A DNA stretch of 64,000 nt, taken from NCBI GenBank assembly GCA_021648365.1, contig JAKISY010000005.1:32657-96656 (forward strand), given 5' to 3'. Origin of the DNA: Verrucomicrobiales bacterium (GTDB lineage: Bacteria > Verrucomicrobiota > Verrucomicrobiia > Verrucomicrobiales > DEV007). The notes under the pieces were generated by a model. It was given only the letters and a program-made list of their open reading frames with translations, was not told the DNA's origin and did not search any database. A program made the translations under genes and the position numbers. Below are positions 34,682 to 43,297 of the stretch, in pieces (positions within the stretch are counted from its first letter, which is position 1; every line of letters begins with the position of its first letter).

Positions 34682-35527
34682 ATGATTTATTATGTGTGTT
34701 TGCAGCGTTATCGGAATACGATTCTTAATTGGCTGAATAAGTATGATCGTTATCATCGCGGTGATTTTAAGGTGTTGGGTTATTTGCAATTAGCTGCTGT
34801 CAAAAAAAAGGGAGTGGTGATCTTCACTGATTTTGACAGATTGACCTCTGAGTATAGAGCTAAAGCAGGAGAGCATTGCGAAGCGATGATTGATAATGGC
34901 TATCGGGTTTTGAATCACCCTAGCAAAAGTTTACTGCGTTACGATTTGCAAAAATCCATGCGTAATGATTTTGCTGTTTATCGTGAAGATGAAGTTAGTC
35001 GATGCCGTTTTCCTGTATTTATTAGGAAGGAGTATGAGCACGAGGGCAGTGAGTCGAGTTTGATTGAGGATCGAGTTGGCTTGGAGCTGGCTTTAAGCGA
35101 GAATCCTGGAAGTCTGACCGTCGAATACCTGGACGTTAGTGATGAGGATGGCGTCTTCCGAAAATATTCATCCTTTTGTATCGGTGGTGAGATTATCCCT
35201 CGACATATTTTGTTCAGCAAGCAATGGGAGGTGAAAGTGCCGAAATTTGTCAATTCGGCGACGATCGAAGAAGAGTTAAACTACATCACCAATAACAGTC
35301 ATGAAGACGAAGTGCGCGCGGTATTTGAATTGGCGAACATTCAATACGGACGAATTGATTACAGTTTTTATAAAGGCAAAATGCAGGTGTGGGAGATCAA
35401 TACAAATCCGATTTTGATCGTTGCTGAAAACACTGAGTTTGCTGAACGTAAGAAAGTTCATCAAATGACCGCAGATCGGATCAATCACGTGTTCCTTAAT
35501 TTAGATTTAGAATCGGGAGGGGGCTAG
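34682..35527 (+). CDS. ATP-grasp-like protein
   Basis: About 281 residues. Resembles ATP-grasp enzymes that join a carboxylate to an amine or hydroxyl. FPVFIRKEYEHEGSESSL looks like the nucleotide-binding strand and glycine loop; SLTVEYLDVSDEDGVFRKYSSFCIGGEIIPRHIL and IDYSFYKGKMQVWEINTNPIL carry the Arg and the Glu/Asn pair expected to bind Mg-ATP. Substrate not predictable. GTG 34679 is an equally possible start. First of three closely spaced genes with a methyltransferase and a GNAT protein, 52 bases before the next. Confidence 0.7.
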   Translation: MIYYVCLQRYRNTILNWLNKYDRYHRGDFKVLGYLQLAAVKKKGVVIFTDFDRLTSEYRAKAGEHCEAMIDNGYRVLNHPSKSLLRYDLQKSMRNDFAVYREDEVSRCRFPVFIRKEYEHEGSESSLIEDRVGLELALSENPGSLTVEYLDVSDEDGVFRKYSSFCIGGEIIPRHILFSKQWEVKVPKFVNSATIEEELNYITNNSHEDEVRAVFELANIQYGRIDYSFYKGKMQVWEINTNPILIVAENTEFAERKKVHQMTADRINHVFLNLDLESGGG

Positions 35528-35579
35528 GTGAGCAGATTTGGCTTTGAAATACGATGAATTGAAGTGAAGGGTAGAGATA

Positions 35580-36317
35580 ATGAATTTTCCTGCGATATCC
35601 GACCCTAATGTGATGGCGGCATTTCCTGATGCGCGATTGGCGGAAAGAGATGCCTTGTTAGAGTTAGTCGAGCTGCACCGCGATCAGCGCGTGCTGGATG
35701 TGCAAGCGGCGGGCGGTTTTCTTTCGGATGAGGTCTATCTGCGGTTGGGGGGGGAAGTCGAATGTGTGTGTGTGGAACCTTGTGAGGAGTTAGGCTTGAG
35801 ATTGAACTCAAAGTTCAAGTGGCTGAAGGAAGATGTTGAGTATTTCCCAAGTGTGCAAGGCGGAAGTATCGACGTGGTGTTGGGATTGGCAGGTTTGCAT
35901 CATAGTGACTCTCATTTCGATACGATCAAGTCGAGTTACAGGGTGTTGAAAATGGGGGGGGAGTTGGCGGTTTGTGATGTGGAGCAGGATTCAAGCTTGG
36001 CGGCATGGTTGAATGACTTTGTGGATCGACATAACCCTGTTGGGCATGAGGGTCGCTTCCTTAAGTTTGGGCAAACCGGTGACTTTCTGGATAGGGCGGG
36101 GTTCACTGCGATACGGGAGTTCCGCAAGAATGTGCCTTGGCGGTTTAAGGATAAACACTGCGCAGCCGTTTTTTTCAAAGGCTTGTTTGGCTTGGACTTG
36201 GACTTAGAGCAAGTATTGCTTGCGATCGATGAGCATTTCGATGTGAAGGAAGTTGAGCATGAGGTGTTCATCGACTGGCGATTGATTTACTGTTATGGCA
36301 GGAGGGACGCGGTCTGA
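35580..36317 (+). CDS. Class I SAM-dependent methyltransferase
   Basis: 245 residues. Motif I is degenerate (RVLDVQAAGGFLSDEVYLRL) but the following VECVCVEP, SIDVVLGLAGLHHSD and YRVLKMGGELAVCDVEQ fit motifs Post-I to III of small-molecule methyltransferases. Substrate unknown. Gap of only 2 bases to the acyltransferase-like gene, so these two and probably the ATP-grasp gene work in one pathway. Confidence 0.8.
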   Translation: MNFPAISDPNVMAAFPDARLAERDALLELVELHRDQRVLDVQAAGGFLSDEVYLRLGGEVECVCVEPCEELGLRLNSKFKWLKEDVEYFPSVQGGSIDVVLGLAGLHHSDSHFDTIKSSYRVLKMGGELAVCDVEQDSSLAAWLNDFVDRHNPVGHEGRFLKFGQTGDFLDRAGFTAIREFRKNVPWRFKDKHCAAVFFKGLFGLDLDLEQVLLAIDEHFDVKEVEHEVFIDWRLIYCYGRRDAV

Positions 36318-36319
36318 AA

Positions 36320-36889
36320 ATGAAGGCGTCTTCTTCATTTGCTCTGCAGTATAAGTTGGCTGAGAATGCGGCTGAATTTGAGCAGATTCATCTGCAGAAC
36401 TACGCTACTTTTGTTGAAGAAATTCCGCAACACGAGCCGTCCGCTAGTCGGCGATTGGTAGATAAATTTCATGATCAAAATACTTATGTGATCTGTTTGT
36501 CTGGAACGAAGTTATTAGGAATGTTAGCTCTGCGGGGTGAGCGTCCTTTTTCACTGGATCAAAAAATTGCTGATTTGGACTCGTATTTGCCAGCGGGTAG
36601 TAAGGTCTTGGAAATACGTTTATTGGCGGTGAAAAAAGAATGCCGAGGGATGTTAGGAGGGCGGATTTTGAAGGGAATGCTGGCTATGATCAAGAGTTAT
36701 GGAGTTCCTCGGGGCTATGATGTGGGGATCATTTCTGGAACCACGCGGCAACTGAAATTGTATCGGCATTTGGGGTTCACTCCCTTTGGATCTTTGGTGG
36801 GATCGGGGCAGGCGCTTTATCAACCGATGTATGTGACTTTGCTGGATTTTGATCAGGCTTTGGGGCGTGATATACTTCCGACAGTCTGA
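36320..36889 (+). CDS. GNAT-fold acyltransferase, N-acyl-amino-acid-synthase-like
   Basis: 189 residues. The N-terminal block NYATFVEEIPQHEPSASRRLVDKFHDQNTY and LRGERPFSLDQKIADLDSYLP define a group of acetyltransferase-like proteins I recognise from Planctomycetota and Verrucomicrobiota, where I recall it joined to PLP aminotransferases. RLLAVKKECRGMLGGRIL is the acyl-CoA pyrophosphate loop, and LYRHLGFTPFG the closing strand. Some relatives make N-acyl amino acids from acyl-ACP, so a lipid or signal product is possible. It is the last gene of the run and is followed by a miniature element 20 bases later. Confidence 0.75.
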   Translation: MKASSSFALQYKLAENAAEFEQIHLQNYATFVEEIPQHEPSASRRLVDKFHDQNTYVICLSGTKLLGMLALRGERPFSLDQKIADLDSYLPAGSKVLEIRLLAVKKECRGMLGGRILKGMLAMIKSYGVPRGYDVGIISGTTRQLKLYRHLGFTPFGSLVGSGQALYQPMYVTLLDFDQALGRDILPTV

Positions 36890-36909
36890 TTAGCAACAAT
36901 GGGTAAAGA

Positions 36910-37188
36910 CCAATGGCACTTAGTTAAGCTATTCAGGCGGTTGGCTATTTTAGATCACTGCACGGGAAAAATATATTTCAACCACTGATGGCACTGATTA
37001 TCACTGATAAAGAGGAAGAAGTGAATCGCGGAAGTATTATAAATCAGTGTTTTCTAGTGTCCATCAGTGGTTGAATTCTTCGATTTTAAAAGATGTAGTG
37101 GTGTGCAATTTTGTATGTGTGAAGCGGCCGAAGGTAGGAGCTAGCTTGCTAAAACACACGAGAAGACGGCTTAACTAAGTGCCATTGG
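36910..37188. mobile_element. Miniature inverted-repeat element, 279 bp, with 8-base target duplication
   Basis: Perfect 20-base terminal inverted repeats: CCAATGGCACTTAGTTAAGC (36910-36929) and its inverse (37169-37188). Outside them is GGTAAAGA on both sides in direct orientation (36902-36909 and 37189-37196), as expected for a duplicated target. Inside is a second inverted structure: TTCAACCACTGATGG (36977-36991) against CCATCAGTGGTTGAA (37061-37075), plus the word CACTGAT three times. No open frame. The 8-base duplication would fit a DDE-type transposase acting in trans; none is in the window. Confidence 0.75.
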
Positions 37189-37428
37189 GGTAAAGATGAA
37201 ATAGGGGCTTACGGAAGAATGGTGATGTGTAAGGGGGCTATGTTTTAATCTTCTGAGGGTGATCAAATGACTGACTTTGGGGTGATCTCCGCCGATGCGT
37301 AGGAGTTGCGACTTGGGGTTTTGATGGCTGACTTTGATTTTCTCGGATTCGGGAATCCAGAGCACGGCGTCGTCGAGCAGTCGAATCTCAAAATGAGAAT
37401 AGCGATCTCCTTGCAGGCGAAAGGTCAT
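37171..37428 (-). CDS. Short open frame of doubtful coding value
   Basis: 85 codons, starting at an ATG that overlaps the preceding frame's stop (ATGA) and ending inside the terminal repeat of the miniature element. Its last four codons come from the element. The middle (FRLQGDRYSHFEIRLLDDAVLWIPESEKIKV) could be a beta-rich remnant; no family recognised. May be the broken tail of the upstream gene. Confidence 0.3.
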   Translation of the reverse strand: MTFRLQGDRYSHFEIRLLDDAVLWIPESEKIKVSHQNPKSQLLRIGGDHPKVSHLITLRRLKHSPLTHHHSSVSPYFIFTPMALS

Positions 37429-37763
37429 GGCTTGGCGGGGTCGAGGTAGTGCAATTCAGCTAAAGGTTTGGCGATGGGAGCGAAAGTGAGGGTGGCGATG
37501 CCGTGCATCGCTTGGAGGGTGAAATCGGGTTCGAGTTCGAGGTGTTTGACATCGATGCGGCGGTCGCGTTCGTAGTGACGTCCTCCGATACCAGGTTTGC
37601 TTTCGTAGCCGAGGTCTAGGTGCTGAGCTTTTGAAGCGCAGATTTCCCAACCTTGTTCTGCTGAGCGGATGTTGGGAGCTGTCTGCAGTAGCAGGGTAAA
37701 TAGCAGCGCGTGCAGAAGGAATCGAAGAGCAGGACGAGTGGATGGCGAAGGCACATTTTTCAT
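37425..37763 (-). pseudogene. Remnant of an M1-type metallopeptidase, N-terminal part
   Basis: 112 codons: a signal peptide (about 1-35) then RRIDVKHLELEPDFTLQAMHGIATLTFAPIAKPLAELHYLD, which corresponds closely to the start of the N-terminal domain of PVC-group M1 aminopeptidases. The frame then stops after about 75 residues of that domain. The zinc motif HExxH and the rest of a protein of about 800 residues are absent, and the miniature element lies 250 bases further on. Either a truncated gene or a small domain kept on its own. Confidence 0.5.
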
Positions 37764-37816
37764 AGTTCTTTGAAATACTGTAAATCCTTGCTACTGTCTT
37801 GTATCATCTTGTAAAC

Positions 37817-40771
37817 ATGAACTTTCGCAAACTACACCCACTGTTATTATCAGGCTTGTTATTCAGCACTGTTTACGCTGCCGATACTTATCAACCACGT
37901 AATACTCAAAAACCTGGAGAAGAGCCGGTCACGCCACAGCAGGCTGTTGAGGCGATCACTTTGCCCGAGGGTTTTGTGGCAAGTTTGTATGCTGGGGAAC
38001 CAGATGTGCGCCAACCGGTCGCTATGGCGTTGGATGATCGCGGTAGGATTTGGGTGGCGGAGGCCTACTCATACCATGAGTGGGAGAAAAAGGGAGAGGA
38101 TCGCATTGTGGTGTTTGAAGATACGGATGGAGATGGCAAGCATGACAAGCGTAAGATTTTCTGGACGGGGGGCAATCATGTCTCAGCGATGACGGTAGGC
38201 TGGGGTGGGGTGTGGGTGGGAGATGCACCGAACTTGCTATTCATCCCCGATCGCGATCGCGACGATGTGCCGGACGGTGAGCCAGTGGTAGTGCTAGATG
38301 GTTGGACGACGGATGCGAAGCACAATTTTTTTAGTGGTCTGACTTGGGGCATTGATGGATGGATGTATGGCAGGCATGGCATCACCGCGCCGTCCTTGGT
38401 GGGGGTGCCGGGGACTCCGAAAGAAAAACGTGTGGCTCTGGATTGTGCGATCTGGCGTTTTCATCCAGTGAGCAAAAAGTTTGAAGTGGTGGTGCATGGC
38501 ACGACCAACCCATGGGGCTTGGATTGGAATGATATGGGGGAATTGTTTTTCACAAATAACGTCAACGGTCATCTGTGGCACGCTATCCCAGGAGCGTATT
38601 TTCCTCGCATGAACAATCATGGCGAGGGTTTGGGAAAAAACGTCTATGAGCGCATCGGGATGTGCGCGGATCATTTGCATCACGCTGGGGGGACAGATGA
38701 CTGGAGGAAAACCCGTGATGGTAAGGGGGTGCATGGCGCGTTAGGCGGTGGACATACTCATTGTGGTGGCATGATCTACCTCGGTGGTAAGTGGCCAGAA
38801 AAATATAACAACACGATTTTTATGTCGAACACGCATGGCCGGCGTTTGAACAATGACCGCATCGAACGCAGTGGATCGGGCTACGTTGGTAAACATGGGG
38901 AGGATTTCATGTTCGCCAATAATCCATGGTATCGCGGAGTCACTCAGATCTATGGGCCGAGCGGAGATGTGTATATTTCGGATTGGTGCGATGATGGAGA
39001 GTGTCACGATCACGACGGAGTGCATCGCACTTCGGGGCGAATTTATAAAATCACTTATGGGGATAAGGCTGACACAGAGTCGGTCGATTTGTGGAAAGCC
39101 TCGGACAAGCGCTTAGTTGCTTATCAGTTGGATAAGAATGAATGGTTCGCTAGAAAATCGCGCAGCATTTTGCAACAGCGTTTGGTGAATGAGAAGTTGG
39201 ACACTGCCATGGTGGCAGCAGCGCTGAAAGATATATTTCTTGGAGATGCGACGGTGGCGCAACGAATTCGAGCATTTTTAACCCTCAAAGTGATCGATCA
39301 GTTGGATGAAGAAGTGCTCAATGGGGCGCTCAAAGATGAAAGCGAGAATATCCGTGCTTGGGGGGTGAGAGAGATTGCCGAGCTAGGGGGCGAGAATTGG
39401 CTTGCGCGTTTGCATGAGATGGCGCAGTCGGATCCATCGGCACTGGTGCGAGTCTATATCGCTTCGTCGATGTCGCGGCTTTCTGCGGCGCAACGTTGGC
39501 CGTTAGCCCAAGCTTTGGCGCAGCATGTTGAGGATGCGGATGATCATAATATACCACTGATGTTGTGGTATGGAATCAAGGATATCTGCGTCGATGATCC
39601 TGGTCAGGCGATTGTTTTGTTAAAACAAGCGAAGTTCCCAGTGATCCCGCGATCGATTGCGCATGTTCTGGCGCAGGCGGGAGATTTGCAACCCTTGTTG
39701 AAGGCTTTTACTGAGCTGGATAAAGAGGAGACAAAAAAGGAGCTGTTGGCAGGGATGGTGGCGGGACTGAAAGGGCGGCGTGACCTCAAGGCTCCCGAGG
39801 CTTGGAAGGCGGTGATGCTGCAAAGTAGTGGGGTGCCGGAATTGTATCCCTTGGCACTGCGCCTAAATTTCATTTTTGATGAGAGTGGAACTTTAGCGAA
39901 GCTTGAGCAGGTTCTGAAAGATGATAAAGAGAAGGTGCAAGCCAAACAGCTTGCGCTGGATTTGATTCGAGAAGCAGGTAATCAGAAATCGGTGCCGGCG
40001 ATTTTGGTATTGTTGGATGATGATTCGCTGCGATTGACAGCGATCGAAGCCTTGGCGGCGTTTGACCAAAAGCAGGTGGCAGAGGCTTTGATCGATCAAT
40101 ACCAGAGTTTCGCATCGCCTGAGCGATTGGCAGCGGTGAATACTCTGACGGCAAACCCTAAGTTTTCGCGACTTTTGTTAGATGCGATTGCCTCAAAAAA
40201 GGTGCCGAGCCAGGCAGTGACTGCTTATCATGCGCGGCAGATCATGACCTTTAAAGACAAAAAGCTGAATCAGCATTTGCGCAAGGTATGGGGCAAGCTC
40301 GGCAGCTCATCGGCAGAGAAAAAAGCATTGATCAAAAAATGGCAAGATCAGTTGACCCCTGATGTGCTGGCTAAGGCGGATGTAAAAAATGGGCATGTAA
40401 AATTTCAGCAATTATGCATGGCTTGCCATAGCCTAAAGGGGGAGGGTGGCAATATCGGACCCGACTTGACGGGAGCTAACCGTGGCGATGTGGCTTACAT
40501 GTTGGAGAACATCATCGACCCGTCGGCGACTCTGCCGCAGGATTTCAAGCTGACGATTATCACCAAAAAAGACGGGGCGGTGGTCAGCGGAAATGTCTCA
40601 GGCGAGAATGAATACACCATCACCCTGCGCACGCCGGCGGGTGAGTTATCGGTGGCAACTAAGGACGTTGTCAAGCGCGAGGTGCTTGATCAATCGATCA
40701 TGCCCGAGGGCTTGTTGGGCACGCTCAAGCCGGATGAAGTTCGCGATTTGCTAGGTTTTCTTGCGCGATAA
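37817..40771 (+). CDS. Secreted dehydrogenase propeller / HEAT / CxxCH heme protein (PVC type)
   Basis: 984 residues with a signal peptide. An N-terminal membrane-bound-dehydrogenase (sorbosone-dehydrogenase-like) propeller (about 40-420; MALDDRGRIWVAEAYSYHEW, FEDTDGDGKHDKRK) is followed by a long HEAT-like helical solenoid (about 430-830) and a C-terminal c-type heme domain with CMACH (Cys867, Cys870, His871), then GNIGPDLTG and the closing IDPSATLPQDFKLTIITKKDG typical of the Planctomycetes/Verrucomicrobia heme-binding domain. Likely oxidises a sugar or alcohol in the periplasm and passes electrons to the heme. Start ATG 37817 precedes the signal; the upstream start at 37799 is unlikely. 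Confidence 0.9.
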   Translation: MNFRKLHPLLLSGLLFSTVYAADTYQPRNTQKPGEEPVTPQQAVEAITLPEGFVASLYAGEPDVRQPVAMALDDRGRIWVAEAYSYHEWEKKGEDRIVVFEDTDGDGKHDKRKIFWTGGNHVSAMTVGWGGVWVGDAPNLLFIPDRDRDDVPDGEPVVVLDGWTTDAKHNFFSGLTWGIDGWMYGRHGITAPSLVGVPGTPKEKRVALDCAIWRFHPVSKKFEVVVHGTTNPWGLDWNDMGELFFTNNVNGHLWHAIPGAYFPRMNNHGEGLGKNVYERIGMCADHLHHAGGTDDWRKTRDGKGVHGALGGGHTHCGGMIYLGGKWPEKYNNTIFMSNTHGRRLNNDRIERSGSGYVGKHGEDFMFANNPWYRGVTQIYGPSGDVYISDWCDDGECHDHDGVHRTSGRIYKITYGDKADTESVDLWKASDKRLVAYQLDKNEWFARKSRSILQQRLVNEKLDTAMVAAALKDIFLGDATVAQRIRAFLTLKVIDQLDEEVLNGALKDESENIRAWGVREIAELGGENWLARLHEMAQSDPSALVRVYIASSMSRLSAAQRWPLAQALAQHVEDADDHNIPLMLWYGIKDICVDDPGQAIVLLKQAKFPVIPRSIAHVLAQAGDLQPLLKAFTELDKEETKKELLAGMVAGLKGRRDLKAPEAWKAVMLQSSGVPELYPLALRLNFIFDESGTLAKLEQVLKDDKEKVQAKQLALDLIREAGNQKSVPAILVLLDDDSLRLTAIEALAAFDQKQVAEALIDQYQSFASPERLAAVNTLTANPKFSRLLLDAIASKKVPSQAVTAYHARQIMTFKDKKLNQHLRKVWGKLGSSSAEKKALIKKWQDQLTPDVLAKADVKNGHVKFQQLCMACHSLKGEGGNIGPDLTGANRGDVAYMLENIIDPSATLPQDFKLTIITKKDGAVVSGNVSGENEYTITLRTPAGELSVATKDVVKREVLDQSIMPEGLLGTLKPDEVRDLLGFLAR

Positions 40772-40785
40772 TATTCTCGGGTGAG

Positions 40786-41289
40786 ATGGGAAGCTTGATT
40801 GTTATTTTGTTTGTCCTAACCAGCTTTGCTCTTTTGGCATTGTTGGTGCTGACGGTGAGAGAGGTGATCTGCTTGCTCAGCTACTTGTGGCGACAGGTGA
40901 TTAGGGTGATGCTGTATGCCTTGCTGGGGCTGGCAGCGTATCTGGTAGCTAAGCACTATCTCGACCCGATGTCTTCGCTGGCGATGGGTATATTGACGAC
41001 TGTTATTTTGAATGCTTTTGCCTATCAGGCTTATCGTAAGCGCTACATGGCACTGTTGGCTAAGAGTGGGCTGGGTGACAGTCGGCGTATCAGTCGCAAG
41101 AAGTTGCTCGAGGTTTATCAGCTTGGTGGTAATTCAGTGGATCGTTGCGGAATGTGCGGGGAGAGCGGGTTGACCTTGGATATTCACCACAAGTTACCAT
41201 TGTCTGAAGGCGGCACCAATGAGTTGGCAAATCTGAAATTGCTCTGCCCGAACTGCCACCGTCGTGAGCACGATGAAATGAGGGGGTGA
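40786..41289 (+). CDS. Membrane-tethered HNH endonuclease-like protein
   Basis: 167 residues. The first 85 contain two to three hydrophobic segments (SLIVILFVLTSFALLALLVL, then VMLYALLGLAAYLVA and LAMGILTTVILNAFAY). A short linker leads to an HNH domain: Cys121 and Cys124, catalytic-site stretch DIHHK (132-136), Asn149 and Cys154/Cys157 with His158. All metal and zinc positions are intact, so nuclease activity is plausible. HNH nucleases are usually soluble; membrane attachment suggests action on incoming DNA. It follows the heme protein by 14 bases but the functional link is unclear. Confidence 0.75.
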   Translation: MGSLIVILFVLTSFALLALLVLTVREVICLLSYLWRQVIRVMLYALLGLAAYLVAKHYLDPMSSLAMGILTTVILNAFAYQAYRKRYMALLAKSGLGDSRRISRKKLLEVYQLGGNSVDRCGMCGESGLTLDIHHKLPLSEGGTNELANLKLLCPNCHRREHDEMRG

Positions 41290-41301
41290 TGCGCGGAGAA
41301 A

Positions 41302-41569
41302 GAAATGGAAGAGGGGGGAGGTGACCACGGAAAAGCACGGAAAGACACGGAAGGAAAAGAGGGGGTGGCACGCAGAGGCGCAGAGACGCGGAGAAGAAGA
41401 GGAATGGAAGAGGGGGGGGCATGGTTTGCAAAGCATTATTTTTCACTTCAATTTTTCTTTCTATCAGTGTCAATTTGACTCCAAGCAGTATTTTCCGTCT
41501 GTCTCACTCTGTTCGACTGTGAAATCAGTGGTTTGATTCTTCAATTTCAAAAATGTCGTGTAGAGTGAT
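41302..41569. repeat. Composite dispersed element (CACGGAA and CGCAGAG types)
   Basis: The 378-base gap after the HNH gene holds two different triple-word modules, CACGGAA x3 (41326-41350, period 10) and CGCAGAG/CGCGGAG x3 (41371-41393, period 8). They are followed by the right half of the common element (TATCAGTGTCAATTTGACTCC, TTTGATTCTTCAATTTC, ending GTCGTGTAGAGTGAT at 41555-41569). The modules lie between near-identical 17-base direct repeats (RAATGGAAGAGGGGGG) at 41302-41318 and 41401-41417. Confidence 0.7.
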
Positions 41570-41667
41570 CGTCAATATTGAGAGTATGATGATAAGTTGG
41601 CGCGAAAGAAAATAGTCAAAAGGCAGTGGAGAGGGTAAAAAAGAAACAGGCTGAGAAAAAATAACAG

Positions 41668-42486
41668 ATGAAATACGAAGGGAATATCCGTAAAATGAAA
41701 ACGTCCTTATTGCAGGACGGAGGGGTGGAGTATCGACTGCCTTTGTATGATGTGCTGGAGTCGGGCTGTGAGCTGGAGATGAATGCGCTGATTGGACAGA
41801 CGATTCGCATCGAGTTTCAACATCAGATCAATTGTGTGGTATCGGGCAAACGCATTAACAAGGCTTTTGGTGATGGTATGAGTTATGATGCTTTTATGAA
41901 CTCGCCGATGGCGGTGCCGAGTATCATTCGTCCTGAGCTGAGCCGTATCCACGAAGGCATTGCCTTGCGTGATGAAGAATGGGAGCGAGAGCATCATCTC
42001 AAGCCGCACGTGGTGTATCTATCGAAAACCGGTGGGGTGAAAGTGGGGGTGACACGCGATGTGCAGATTCCTGCTCGGTGGATTGATCAAGGTGCGACCG
42101 AGGCTATTCTGCTGGCGGAGGTGCCCTATCGCCAACTGGCGGGCTTGATCGAGGTGGAGATGAAGGATCACATGTCCGACCGCACCAACTGGCGCAACAT
42201 GCTCAAAAATGTGCATTGTGAGGTGGACTTGTTAGAGGCTAAAGACGAGGCTCTGGAGCTGTTACCAGAGGAGTATCACGAATTTATTTCAGATAACGAT
42301 GAGATCACCCAAATCACTTACCCAGTATTGGCTTATCCCGAAAAGGTAGTTAGTATGAAGCTGGATAAGATACCGTTGATTGAAAAAAAACTGATGGGAA
42401 TCAAAGGTCAGTACCTGATTTTCGAAGACAACTCAGTGATGAACTTGAGGAGCCACTCGGGTTATCGGGTGGTGATTGAAGGGTGA
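41668..42486 (+). CDS. DUF2797-family protein
   Basis: 272 residues. LKPHVVYLSKTGGVKVGVTRDVQIPARWIDQGATEAILLAEVPYRQLAGLIEVEMKD is a close match to the DUF2797 core, which resembles a GIY-YIG-like fold (VYL..GxxKVGxTR). The family often has Cys pairs for zinc; here only fragments such as CVVSGKR remain, so the metal site may be lost. Function unknown; nucleic-acid binding is a guess from the fold. Start ATG 41668 follows AACAG with no strong ribosome site; ATG 41695 is an alternative. Next gene is 38 bases away on the same strand. Confidence 0.75.
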   Translation: MKYEGNIRKMKTSLLQDGGVEYRLPLYDVLESGCELEMNALIGQTIRIEFQHQINCVVSGKRINKAFGDGMSYDAFMNSPMAVPSIIRPELSRIHEGIALRDEEWEREHHLKPHVVYLSKTGGVKVGVTRDVQIPARWIDQGATEAILLAEVPYRQLAGLIEVEMKDHMSDRTNWRNMLKNVHCEVDLLEAKDEALELLPEEYHEFISDNDEITQITYPVLAYPEKVVSMKLDKIPLIEKKLMGIKGQYLIFEDNSVMNLRSHSGYRVVIEG

Positions 42487-42524
42487 GGTGGGAGAGTGAT
42501 AGATAACATAAAAACATTCGAAGA

Positions 42525-43265
42525 ATGAGCAATCGGTTAGGTTCAACAAGTGACAAAATCACCCTTTACCCCTTTCTTGGCTATGACAGCACTAGTGGCA
42601 TTGGTCCTCGGCAGGAGTCCGAGGATTACCTGCTCGACATGAAGGTGAGGATTCAAGCGGAATACGACATCGATGACGACCCGACGCAGACGGGTTTGAT
42701 TGATCTGGGCGAGTTGCGCTTCACTCTGATTCGAATGGGCTCGGCTCTTAACGAGGGATTTCATTTCCACACGCTTTTTGATAGTAGTCAGAGCCTCAGT
42801 GATTTAGGAGGAGCCTTGTATGAGCCAGACTTCAGCGAATTTGTCGAGCCGATCAGGGATAGGTTTTCAAGTGCGGAACCCTTTGAAGATCTACTTTACC
42901 TTCGTTCTCTAACGGTAGCGCCGTTCGCGAGGGGGCAGCGATTGGGGATTTCCGCGCTTCATCGAGTTATCAACGATTGGGAAAGCGGCTGCGCCCTAGT
43001 TGCACTGCAAGCGAAGCCCTTGCAGTTCGAGCGGGGGATTCGAGCAGAATCGCGGTGGGAAAAACTAGCTTTGGCGTCCTTGTCCCAGGACGGGGAGATT
43101 GCCACAGCGAAGCTTGAAAATCATTATCGAGGTTTGGGTTTTGACTCATTAGATGACATTCCCTACATGTTGATGTGTCCGAAGCAAAGGCAGATGCCGG
43201 TCGACGAGCAGGCTCTAGTGCATTCGATTGATCTGTCGCTGGAGGAATTGGAGCAGGCTCTGTGA
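42525..43265 (+). CDS. Divergent GNAT-like acetyltransferase
   Basis: 246 residues. The stretch LLYLRSLTVAPFARGQRLGISALHRVINDWESGCALVALQAKPL has the order of a GNAT core: strand, V-x-P-x-x-R-G-x-R-x-G pyrophosphate loop, helix and strand. NHYRGLGFDSLDDIPYMLM is the usual closing YxxLGF. N-terminal region is acidic and unassigned. Substrate unknown. Possibly co-transcribed with the DUF2797 gene. Confidence 0.65.
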   Translation: MSNRLGSTSDKITLYPFLGYDSTSGIGPRQESEDYLLDMKVRIQAEYDIDDDPTQTGLIDLGELRFTLIRMGSALNEGFHFHTLFDSSQSLSDLGGALYEPDFSEFVEPIRDRFSSAEPFEDLLYLRSLTVAPFARGQRLGISALHRVINDWESGCALVALQAKPLQFERGIRAESRWEKLALASLSQDGEIATAKLENHYRGLGFDSLDDIPYMLMCPKQRQMPVDEQALVHSIDLSLEELEQAL

Positions 43266-43297
43266 TGGCGTATGGCGGATTCAAAAGGGAGTTATTC

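Noticed and set aside
37021..37110. Intrinsic terminator for the acyltransferase gene
   Set aside because: The pairing belongs to the internal hairpin of the miniature element, over 100 bases past the gene, and has no U-tract.
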